From Pseudopithomyces maydicus (lineage: Eukaryota; Ascomycota; Dothideomycetes; Pleosporales; Didymosphaeriaceae), in the NCBI GenBank assembly GCA_026873275.1, contig JANTUC010000002.1:1364001-1428000 (forward strand): a DNA stretch of 64,000 bases. Direction: 5' to 3'. The position numbers were made by a program, and so were the translations under genes. Below, piece by piece: positions 40,090 to 50,762 of this stretch. Every line of letters starts with the position of its first letter. Within the stretch, counting starts at the first letter, position 1. The notes under the pieces are model-generated. The model made no database searches. It worked only from the letters and a program-made list of their open reading frames with translations, and had not been told where the DNA came from.

Positions 40090-43000
40090 AGCTGACGGAG
40101 GCGGAGGGGGTAGATATGTATACTGTGATGAGGGGCGGGAGGATCAGAGCCTCAAGTGGGGACTCGGAAACGGTAGGGCTCGAGGTGGTAGCGGCGATGG
40201 GTCCAGATCCGGTAGTACAGCAGATGGCTATGGGTCAGTGATCATGTCTTGAAATGGCGCGGCGGATTAGACATGGAAGTGTAGGCGGACTCGGGAGGAC
40301 GAAGCGAAAGATTAAAGGCGAGAGTGGACCGGGGAGTTCAGAAGCTATGGCTGTCTGTCTGGATTTGGGACGACTGCCGTTCCAAATCGGGGATCAAACG
40401 TATGTACAGAGAGAGTAGGCGCAGCGTGTGGAAGGGGAACTGTAAATATCTGTGGGCTGTGCCTGGGAGCCAAGCACTATGGTGGAAATGTTACGAGTTA
40501 GAGCACGGAAGCAGCCCTCTGAGGGGAGCAGAAGATGAGATGCAGGTCCCAGTCGCCTTACGCTTGTCGCTGGCAGGTAGGGCAAGGGTGCGAGAGCAGG
40601 GGTCGCCAATTGCACTAGGCGGAGCTCTCATGACTTTGCTGGACGATCCAGGATAGCCTTGAAAAGCTTGAGCCCACGGGCATGGCTTGAGGCGTGCAAC
40701 CGAACCGTTCCAGCAGCCGCAGAGGACAAGGAGGCATCCGCGCACCAAATTTGGGGTGAGATACCCCTGCACTGGTCGGGGCTCTAACTGGGCGGTGCCA
40801 GCGCCAGGCGGCGGACCGTTCCACGCTTCAAACCAGCTCGAGCCACTGCGCGCTGTTACTAAGAAGGGCGTGGCTTGGGAGCGTGTGTGGTGATGGACGA
40901 GGAAAGGTGCGAGTCCGAAAATAGCGTAGAGTAGACGGGCTCAGCCTTCCTGTGCACACCACCCGTCTACCGCTTACCGCCGGAGGATGACCACATATTC
41001 CAATGCGATGTGCAAGGTCCCCGATGACCGCATCGCTACAGATGCTGGTGATGCGTAAAAGACGTGGAAAGCAGGATAGGTCTACGTCGCGATGCAGCTG
41101 GGGGAATCGCTTGGCTGGAGTGGGCTGCTGCCCCTGCATACGCCGGGCTCCTGCCTCGCGGGTGCGCAGTAGGTCAGTGGCCATTGGCGGGGTGGTTGAT
41201 TAGCAAGGTGAAAGAGGCGGCAGATGTGCAGCCGCGGAGACGACGACATAGTACGGTAGAGAGGGTCGCCGTCCTACTGAACGGCGATAGCATGGAGCAG
41301 GATATGCATCGCGAGATGAATTCCAGAACCCGATTGCGCTGAGCACAACGCTCGGCTCGCTGATTCGTTCGCTGAGAAATATCATGAGCGTTGTGATGGG
41401 CTCGATGTCCGTAAGCATCGGTACGCAGACTCTCCGCACGCAGGATGCGGCTATTAATGGTCCTGTGCTACTTCCTTACTGCCAAGAGCAAGCAAATCTC
41501 CACACGGACAACCACAACGCTCAGCTTGGGCCACAAGGCTGTCAGTGACGGGGGGCCTGATAGCCTTAGCGCTATCGAGATTTGGAAAGCTTGGGGAACA
41601 CGTCAACCAAGCTCCCGCTCAGGCGCGTTTTAGCGTTCGCTACCTTCAAGGCGCAATTGATGGGACTGACTGAGAGTCGACTGCGCTGTATTTCCGGACT
41701 GTTGGAGCTGTGTCAGGAAATGGGAGTACCTGACTAGTCGGTGCAAGTCAGGTACCGCGAGAACCACAACGGCGTCTGCACGCACTTGGAACAGGAATCG
41801 AGCTCACCGGTTTTCGAGGCTCGAGCGTAATGCACACCAGACACACAGATGCGGTAGTAGAAGCGTAGAGCAAGACATTACACGTGATATTCGCCATCGG
41901 CTCGCGGATTAAAGCAGAATGGGACTGGCGTGCACGTGAAGCTCGCAAACCCTTCCAGGCCACGTTCCCTCCGCTGCCCAAAGCGGTCATCAGCCCATGG
42001 CTGTCCAAACGGTCGGAATTCCGACAAAGCAAGTTCGACTTATCGGCCATGTTTTTCCGCAACCGAGAGAACGGGCTGCCATGCTGCGACAAGCCGACTG
42101 CAAGACAGGGAGCATCGCCCTCGTCTGACGATGCCTCTGCTGGTATGCTCCCGCGTGTTGATCGCTGCGCCGCGCAACATGACGAGCAAGTTTGTCCATG
42201 AATGGTTTACACTTTGTCGTCAACTGTCGACATGCGCAAGACACGCCGTCTAGCGCTAGGTGCGAATTCGATCGACAGTGGCCCATCCATAATTTCGTGA
42301 GCGAACTCTTCACTCCACGTCACGGACCAGGTGAGATTGACTGCTGTTTCCGAGCAAGCGTGATCTCGAGCCCAGGTCTAGGTATGTTCGAAGGAGCGCT
42401 AGAGACTTGTGGGGACGACGATCGTTGTGACGACAGACCCTGGATGCATTGGGAGATATGAATGGCCGGGTTTCGGGGTTCGAGCTCAAGAGTGCTTGCA
42501 GGGTCACGCTTCTCGAAGTCCCAGAGGCTGACGTTGTGAGAACCCAAACCACGGCGTGGGCAAGGCGGCGGCCGGGGTATTGATTGACCCTGCAAGTCGG
42601 ACGGAAGAAGGAGACTGGACTGGGCTGGGCTGGGTAGAGCAATTTGGACAGGCATATCACACACTTGGATGAATGCCTGCCGTTGCATGCCATGTTATTG
42701 TGAAGGTTGAGGCATGGCTGAGACAGTACACTCAACACGTCAATTAACCAGGGCAATCAACCTGGCACATGCAGAATCCTTCAGCAAGCAGCACGTGGAG
42801 GTCCCCGTCGAGATGCGCTGATTGGCGAGGAGGTTAATTTCCATAGTCCCAGACCCAGAGACATGGAGGGCGCTGCGAATGCGAATGCGTGGCATATGCG
42901 TGGGACAATTGCACATGTCCCTGTCCCGCAGTTGCACTCTCTTGTCCGACGCGACCCAAGGAAAGAGGTAACTAGCGTGGCGAGCGATGGAAGATGCCGA

Positions 43001-45473
43001 CAAGCAAGGTCCCGCTAGACCCGTGCTCTGAGACATGGCCAATTGGTGCTGTGTGGCCCATTGAGGCAACGGATTCGAGGGAAACAGCAAGCAGACGGGC
43101 CGACGCCTTCAGATCCGACACGGCTCCGTCGTGACCCCAGCAACGGTGGCAGTGGCAGTGGCAGCGGCAGCAGCAGCAGCAGCAACGGCTGGCGGCGGGG
43201 ACAGATGCAGTGCGATCGGACCGTGTCCAGGTGTGGCATTGTGGGCGAGGCTGGCAAGTCAGCAGGCAACGACAAGGTGGAGGCGCGTCTCGCGGCATCC
43301 TGCCCGTTGAACCGCCAGATGCGACGCGTTATGCAGAGCAGTCGGGGAGTGGGCTGGCCAGAGTACACGGGTAGCATCTAGAGGCAGATAGAAGGTGGTC
43401 AGTGAGGAGCAAGGGCGGGAGACGTGGGGACGCGAGTGCAGGCTAGAGAGTCGTCGCTTCCGCTCTAACGTCGAGGCTGCCGGGATGGGCATGTCGACGG
43501 GAATTGTGCGGCAGGCGCGAAGCACTAGCAGCGAGTGGGAAAGCGCTGTGCAGTGGGCACTGGGCACTGGGTGGTGGGCAGCGGGCGGTGGGCAGCGGTG
43601 GGCAGCGGGCGGTGGGCAGCGGTGGGCAGCGGGCGGTGGGCAGCGGTGGGCAGCGGGCGGTGGGCAGTGGAGTGGGTGGGTGGGCAGCCGACAGGTCGGT
43701 GGACGCTGGACTGGGCACTGGGCAGCAGCGAGCACGACGCGACGGCGTCCATGGATGGATGGGCCAGCAGACGTCACGTCACCGCCGTGACCAGGACAGG
43801 AGAGACGAGAGCCCTGGAGTCTGGAGAGGGGGGATGCGGCGCTGAGCGTGCGGCGGGACGACACCGGCTGGACGGCGTGCGGCGGCTGTCGGCAGGCAGA
43901 TCAGCGTCTCAGTGGACAACTCTGTTCATCCTCCTCTCCTTCCCACCCACCCCCGTCATGCGCCATCGGAGAAATGAGCTGCCTGAATCGCAGCCCTACC
44001 TACTTTCACCACTCGACCCTCGCCGACTTGGCCGCCTGTCGCAGCGATTGCGGCCGTCGTCGTCGCGCTCGTCGCGCTCGTCGCCGCCGTCGTCGCCATG
44101 GTCCGTTGCTGTCTGCAAGTGAGCCCGCGGACGGCTGCGGACTCGCGCACCACGCACTAGCTCTGCTCTACGCGCCCATGCCCACAGCCAGCCTTGCCGC
44201 GTGCACTCGCACTCGCACCCACCACGGCGGCCGACCACCACCAGCGCGGCAGCAGTAGCGGCAGAGCAGCACAAGCACAAGCACAGCACAAGCAGCAGCA
44301 CACCCCTCCCCAAGCAACTAGGCTGCGAAGACACAGGCGCGGCTTTCTCCTTCCGCGTCTATTCATAGACGGGACGGCCAATCACGTGGACCATGCGCAG
44401 CTGGAGCCCCTCGCCTGGGAGCCCTGGAGCCCTGGAGCCCTGGAGTCCTGGAGCCCCTGGCCGCCGCTGGAGCCGTCCCAAGGTGCGTGAGCCGCTGAGA
44501 AGGCTGACTCGACCCTCACACACCTCCGCATCGAGAGTCCGCCTCGCCAGAGCCATGCCTGAAATGCCGTCACACCACCATTGGCCGCCTGCTTCAGTGC
44601 CCACTCGCTGTCCGAGCGGCCTCCCGGCTGCAAGGCAACGAGGCAAACGCCCAGCTGCTCAACCCACCCTGAGCGACAAGCTTTCCGGCGCCTCGACCCT
44701 GCAACCCACTACAGCCCACTACGCGACGCTAACCCGTCTCGGCAGGCCGCAATCCTCTCTGGCCTCGACACCATGTGCAACCACACGACTCCTGGTCGCA
44801 CGCCTCCGTCATGACAACTGCCGTTACCTCGACGACCTCGTCCATGGCAGCGACACTTGCCCGCCATCGGGGGTCGCTGCAACTCCCCCGTCCACCGTGC
44901 AGCCAAGACGGGGCTTCATCTCACCTCAGCACCCTCTTCATCCTGCCTGAGGCGCTCACGTTCCAAGATCTGCTTCATCCTCAACGCCCGCCGTCCATCC
45001 CACGCTCAACGTCTTCGCACAGCATCGCTAATGCATACCCAATGCACCAACATTGACCTCACATCATCGGCCTCCTTGCCAGGTGGGTGTGGTCCTGTCT
45101 GTCCCCACCGCTGCAAGTGTAAGCTGCATGTCTCGCGCCGCACCTCAGCACTATGTTTGACAATCCGCGACCTCTTGACCTTGCATGGCGGCCGCTGTCA
45201 ACACCTCGGTGGTGAGTCGTTCTGAAGCAACTCCGAGTATGCCTCCCACCCCTGCATCGCACAGGAAAACGTTTCGGACTTGCAGCGTTGGTGGCGTCGG
45301 TGCGCGCTTAATCTCTACAAACCCCGACAGATGCACGTGACCTTCATTCTGGACCGTTGTCTCAGTCCGAGACAACGCAACGTTGCCAACGAGTGTATTT
45401 CTTCCGGTGGCAAATCGTTCCATGGTAGCGTACTATCATTCTACGTGCAATCATGTCGTACTATGCACATGCA
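40090..45473. other. GC-rich gene desert upstream of the C2H2 gene
   Basis: 5.4 kb with many overlapping open frames on both strands, as GC-rich non-coding DNA produces, but no family, splice-consistent model or signal peptide that I can support. It holds a G-rich minisatellite (43578-43668), a GGGCT-type run near 42616-42633 and a 10-bp repeat of GAGCCCTGGA type near 44418-44460. It could be a long 5' leader, an lncRNA, or remains of mobile DNA. Confidence 0.5.
43578..43668 (+). repeat. 24-bp minisatellite with G-quadruplex potential
   Basis: Nearly four copies of a unit close to GCAGCGGGCGGTGGGCAGCG plus four bases. On the plus strand, GGG tracts separated by 4-7 bases satisfy the usual G4 pattern several times over. 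Confidence 0.8.
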
Positions 45474-46039
45474 TTATGATGAACCGTCTGGGTACCTCTT
45501 GGTCAAGTGATGTGCCCATTCATGTTTGTAGGACCAAAAATCCTTGAATTTGAGAATGCATTCGAAAGGTCCTGACAGCTGTCCGGAGCCCTTTCCGTGT
45601 ATACAAAATGAGGCCTGTCTTTTCTGTCGGCGGTCCTCCATCTCCCCCAGTATGCCCACTTGAAGATTATGCACAGACAGACTCAAGTCTACCGACATGG
45701 ACTCTTGCCGTGGGATGAGTCTTTTGGGGCAAATGTGGTCCATGATCACTCGCAGACACTGCGGCAGATCAACTCTGCGGCTCCTTAAGGATTCCGCTCT
45801 TAGTTTGGGGTTTGGGATTCTACGCCCCAGGACGATTCGCAGTGCCTGAGCCCTCTCGGCCGTTATACGCACAGACTCCAGATTTGCTCGCGGTTAACAA
45901 ACCGACCTGTATGCCAATCTAGATCGTTGAGCGTGCTCGCACGAGTCTGTTGATCATCACGGTCCACTACTTCAAGTTGAAGTTGTGGCTCCTCTTTATA
46001 GCCAACTAACCATGCAAGCAAAGCAGACCATACATTCAT
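45474..46039 (-). pseudogene. possible broken gene, unrecognised
   Basis: A frame starting MNVWSALLAWLVGYKEEP at 46039 reads protein-like to a stop at 45863-45865. The neighbouring frame then continues protein-like (RITAERAQALRIVLGRR..., to 45474). A single extra base near 45870 would join the two into one polypeptide of about 190 residues. The content (charged, Leu/Arg-rich, no repeats) looks better than shadow reading in the flanks, but there is no family match and no homopolymer longer than two at the junction. Low confidence. Confidence 0.3.
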
Positions 46040-46060
46040 ATCATTACCAGTGAACTCCAA

Positions 46061-47285
46061 TAATATCCTGACGTTGTTTTTGGGTGATCACTCACATCGT
46101 CAGCACCCGCCATGGTTCAATATGCACATAATCAACCCGCGTGCCGCAACCGTGGTTCCCACTGCAGCCACACGGTGGCTCTTCTTACTACTCTTTCCGT
46201 CAGCGGCCAACGTACTTGCAGGTTCCGTTTACATGGATCATCCATAGCACACGTTTGTTCGTTCTGTCACTATTTTACGGCCGTCATACAGTTCGCCTAG
46301 TGCTTGCGCATGAAAACAGCCGCCTGTTCGCACTTCGCACAATGGATCGTTCCGCAATACCGGCTATTGCACGAGCCAAAGAGTAACGCGTGTGTTGCGT
46401 AAAGCTGGGCGATCGCAGGGTGACTCAGCCTCGTTTTGGAAGGAGCAAAGCTTAGGGGTGGCCTTGCGGCGAGATATATATAAAGGAGTGCTTCTCCTAT
46501 TTCTCTGGCTTGATTCTGGCCTCGATCTTGGCTTTTAGGTTTGCCATTATGCTCATGACTTGGAAAAGGGAACTGGGAGGGGAGGGCATCAGAGAAAGGT
46601 TTCGAGGTGATTGGAAGAGCAACGAAAGAAAGACTACCAAGGGAGAATTATATGGGGGGATTGGACGATCCTGATGGGAGACTAACATGAGTAATATGAT
46701 GGATAAACCTATGTGACCAGCATCGATGCGGTCACCCGGCTGGACACAACGCGCATCAGACGATTCGAGACTGCCTTCGCTAGCCGTACATCTATGCCAT
46801 ACGGACAGAGAAGGGAGACCACCCTGTAACTTCGAAGACGACTCGTTTGCATTCAAAGTACACAGCATATGAAGTCATCGCAATGCTGTCTGTCCCGACT
46901 CTTGTGCGAATGGGTGCAGTCCTCCAATCCAACCAATCTACGAACGCCTTCCGCTGAGACCAGAACATACAAGTAGCGACTTAGATGCATACATAACGCC
47001 AGGTCTGGACGCAGTCTTGCATCTCCAGGCCTTCGAGTCTACCTGGATAACAGGCTGCCTTGGCTGAAAAGAGGCAACTTCCACAGAACTTATATCGTCG
47101 AGTTGGTCCTGGCAACACTATTCGATCGGGGCTTCTGCATGCACTGGAATCGTGTCCTCTCTTTCGGCGCATTGATAAAGCTGGTGTCTATCGCAATGAA
47201 CCGAAAGAGAACACTAGAAACAAACGCTGGCAAAAGGCACATCAATTCACCACCAGGAAGAGGCTATATATTTCTTTTCAAGCAC
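46061..47285. other. intergenic with an orphan TATA box
   Basis: 1.2 kb downstream of the F-box gene. TATATATAAA at 46475-46484 on the plus strand sits after an AGGGG element, but no plus-strand gene follows that I can support. A minus frame at 46497-46868 is not convincing. Confidence 0.45.
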
Positions 47286-48431
47286 CTATTCCAGCTGACG
47301 CGAAGCAGAGATACTATGTCTAGTTCTAGGGCCTTCACTGACATCTTCCATTCCACCACTTGTTCCTCCGGGCCGCCGAACGAACCCAAAACGTACCTCG
47401 TACGCTGCCTGTTCCTCCTCCGTCAGTTCCCTGATCATCACACGGGCTACTCCCTTTCCTTCTCCCACATCAACGTCCTGCCCACAAGCTCTTAACACCG
47501 CCCCCATGCACGCAATTGGATACAGTTCTGCATTCTCCTCCCCCGCTTCAAACTCAACCTCGCACCATCCTACCTCTCGACTCATAATCCGGATGCTCTT
47601 CACCAGCCCGAGCGTCAGCTGCTTTCTTCCAAAGAGCCACACGATAATTGGTGTCCCGGTTCGCACCTCGCTGGTCGCCAGGAACAACGACGACAAGTTA
47701 ATAAGCTCGTCACTGAGCCAATGCACGTCACATTGGCGCGAGGGATCGCAGCCTATTATACGGAGGTGCTCGATCGAGGTCCCAGTTTCGTATCGCGGGG
47801 ATCTGGAAAGGCGGTCTAGGGGTGGATAACGCATGTCGAGCTCCAGCGTTCGGAGGGTGGGCAGCTTGAAGAAGGGGAGGAGTTTGCGGACTGGATACTT
47901 GCCAAGCTGTACTGAGAGGGATCGGAGGTGCGGGAGGCAGGTTACCGTAAAATCCCGTTCGTCGATCTGTGTCATTGGTTTGTTTGGATCAGAATGAGCG
48001 TAGAGGATCCTCCATATGGGGTTGTCGTCCTTTGAGTTTGGGTATTGCAGAAGGTCCAGTGTTGTTAAGTGCGGGATAAGTTTTATGGTGAGTATGGTGA
48101 GGTGGGCGTGGTGCTCTACTGTTTCGGGTATGTCGTTGGAGACGGCTTCGGTGACCTGGGTGGAAACTTCGTCTGGGTGTTGTACCGAAAAGGACTGGAC
48201 GCGTTTGGCCAAGGTAGGAGATCCTTCAAGCACCCGTAGAAGCTTATACGCCCTCACGCTGGATGTACTACGAATACATGTGTACAAATAAGGCTTAGTA
48301 ATGCGGAACAGTCTCCTTGAGGTCTTGCATAGCGAGTAGAGAGTTGAAAATTCAGGGCGCGTTAGCAACGGCTGTTTTGGAACAAGATGTGATACTATAT
48401 GCGATAGAAGCTCCTCGGGCAAGGTATTCAT
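47286..48431 (-). CDS. F-box protein
   Basis: A single exon encodes 381 aa. The N-terminus is an F-box (LPEELLSHIVSHLV, then a helix to SLCKTSRRLFRITKPYLY, residues 4-50), which links substrates to SCF ubiquitin ligases through Skp1. The remainder has scattered Leu-rich segments (HLTTLDLLQ, LPHLRSLSVQLG, LPTLRTLELDM, SIEHLRIIGC) typical of the degenerate leucine-rich repeats in fungal F-box proteins. The C-terminal 40 residues are polar. The start is the first ATG of the frame and sits right before the F-box. No lesion. Confidence 0.85.
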   Translation of the reverse strand: MNTLPEELLSHIVSHLVPKQPLLTRPEFSTLYSLCKTSRRLFRITKPYLYTCIRSTSSVRAYKLLRVLEGSPTLAKRVQSFSVQHPDEVSTQVTEAVSNDIPETVEHHAHLTILTIKLIPHLTTLDLLQYPNSKDDNPIWRILYAHSDPNKPMTQIDERDFTVTCLPHLRSLSVQLGKYPVRKLLPFFKLPTLRTLELDMRYPPLDRLSRSPRYETGTSIEHLRIIGCDPSRQCDVHWLSDELINLSSLFLATSEVRTGTPIIVWLFGRKQLTLGLVKSIRIMSREVGWCEVEFEAGEENAELYPIACMGAVLRACGQDVDVGEGKGVARVMIRELTEEEQAAYEVRFGFVRRPGGTSGGMEDVSEGPRTRHSISASRQLE

Positions 48432-49033
48432 GGTTCAAGAACGTAACGGCAGAGTGAAGATGTTTTCGGAACACTTCGCATTGTCTATGTGCTTTTCGAC
48501 GCCAAGCTCCCTCTGATGACTCAAGACTCCACTGAACTGCATCAGCGTGGGGTCCGGAGTTACGCCACACCGCTAAATGTAGGTGATCTTAAACGATGTC
48601 AGTGGCGTCGACGGTAAAATTGCAGAGCGAATCGATCTGTAGGAAGGGTCAACAAAATTTGTGGGTCTGCTCACCTACTTGTGTAGCTTGGTGAGTTTCG
48701 CAGATCGGGAACATAGAAACAGGATGCAGTTGTGATGGGGCAAACATTGAGAAAAGGTCCTTGTGAAATTTGATCATGAGGGTGTATAGATGTATGTGTA
48801 GTGTATACAGCATGATCAAGACTGTTTTCAATCCTTCCCTGCTTAGCATCTTCAATAGAATAAACTTCTCACCAAACATGGTATACATTTAGAAGTGATG
48901 TTTCACTCTGATGCAGATTGGAAATAGACGATAAAACATGAATTATGACTCTGATTATTCTCCTCCCAAGAGTGCTTTATACCAAGACCACTTTTCACAT
49001 TGCCTGAGGCGCCCAAGTCTTTTCCCAATCCAC
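48432..49033. other. intergenic, no gene seen
   Basis: 602 bp upstream of the F-box gene and downstream of the next minus-strand gene. No motif recognised. Confidence 0.5.
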
Positions 49034-50762
49034 CTATACCACCGTAACAGCCTTTCCTTTTCCCTTGCCTTTCCCTCCAGCCCAATCCCGCGACTTTGAA
49101 ACCCATTTACCATATCTATCGCGTTCTGCAACCATATACCCATTCCACCTCACATCATTAACACAGTGCGCCCCAACACTCCCCATGCTTTTGTGTTTCT
49201 TTGCAGGTCCAGCGCCATTCTCAAGAACCTTGCTTCGTGCTTCCTGCCGTCTTTCGTTCTGCAGCCGCTCCTCAAGCCTGTCCAACAATACCATGATCTT
49301 CTCCCCGCGCTTTGTCTTTGGAGCCTCGACAAGGTCACGCTCGGTGAGCCCCATCTCGAGAAGCACACGCCGCTTCCGCATATGATATATTTTGGGGTTT
49401 TCGCGGCGAACGCCGGCTGCGACAGAAGGTATGTCGTCGAAGACTTCCATGAAGCGCTCGTGGGTTGTGTACCAGTGTCTATCAGGGCGAGCGTATGGAC
49501 GAGAGGAAGATTTAGATGAGGAGTCGGTAAGGGAGTCGATTCGTTGTGGCTGCTTTTCCATCCAGTTGGCTGATAGTTTTCGAGAACCGCTGTGGTTCAA
49601 TTCCGTTGTCGATTCAGTGGGAAGTGCTAGATTGGTAGCACTTTTGTAAAGCGCCGTGTGCGAGGCACGTATAATACCTGGGACCGAAGGAGCCACCACA
49701 ACGGGAACCAAATCCGTGGGGACTTGTTGCCTGGTGGTGTTTCTCCGTGAAGACTTGCGGGGTATCGGGGGTGGGGAATCTTTCTGGAGATTCTCTGTAT
49801 ATTGAATGACTTGTGCAGTGGCTTCGTTTATAACCTCTGAGAGTCGCTTGCGCGCTTCTTCGTCAAGTTCAGTGACAGGGGTCTGTTCTGGCGCAGATAA
49901 TGGAGCAGCTTCGTCTTCGCACAGAGAAGATTCCGAGTCAGCATAAAGTATGCTCCGCATACTTTCAACCATTTCTTTAGATAGCCGACTATTAGTTCTA
50001 TGTGAACTATTGTTCATAGGTACTAGTACAGCGTCGTGATCGACACTAATTGGCTCCTCGGTGAACGCGGGATCGACCTTCGCTGTGAAAGCTGATGGAG
50101 TATAATTTTCTCTGTACCCACGATGGTTGATACTGATTGTCGATGCAGGACTTGGCTTTGTAGAGCATCTGGATTGAGACTCGAAGACGGAATCTGGTTC
50201 GGAACATTCACTACTAGAAGTATAGACCGAAGCATCCATATCCAAAGAAGAGATTTGGTCAATGATTTGCTGATGAAGGCATTCAGAGGATAGGTCCAAT
50301 GGCAAAGACAGAGCAGTTTTGAGACGCGAAGGAATCGGTGGTGGGTCACCTCCAATGGACCCTGCATGCTGGTCCGTAGCTGGCTGCTTGCGAGATCGAC
50401 TACGGGATAGCCTTCGCCAGGTCAGGTTCTTCTGGGACAATGTTCGGGGTATTAAGTTGATTTCATTCTTCAGTAGACTCGTATCCGGCTTGGACTCAAC
50501 CTGTCACATCGTGAGTCAAGAGGATACATAAGTTTGCATACCTGAGCCATCGGCATGCTGAATCAATCTATTCGCTTACAGTATATTTGGTCATGGAAGT
50601 ATGCTGCTTCCTGTTTCCATTGTATGAGCGATTTCTCCTCCTTTTTTCTTCCACCTCTTCTTTCTTGGTAGTCTCTGCATTGGAAGGATGTACAAATGCG
50701 CTTGCTGGCGATTGTTCAGGATAGTGAGAACGATTTCTCAAGATACCGAAGAAGCCCGCCAT
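49034..50762 (-). CDS. unrecognised Ser/Pro-rich protein with basic C-terminus
   Basis: Exons 50580-50762 and 49034-50500 (79-bp intron; GTAAGC donor, GTGACAG acceptor) give 549 aa in phase. The chain is mostly polar, with Ser-rich stretches, PPPIP motifs (two, in DPPPIPSRL and SPPPIPRKS) that could bind SH3 or similar domains, and an acidic-to-helical segment (EEARKRLSEVINEATAQVIQYTE). A better-structured charged region is near residues 410-490 (RHWYTTHERFMEVFDDIP, then KIYHMRKRRVLLEMGLTERDL and a coiled-coil-like LLDRLEERLQNERRQEA). It ends in a KGKGKGK tail. No family is recognised. The start at 50762 is an ATG in phase with exon 2, which itself has no upstream ATG. Confidence 0.7.

Noticed and set aside
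43259..43864. 201-codon frame with CPPPAAHR repeats
   Set aside because: It is the complementary reading of the G-rich minisatellite, not a protein gene.
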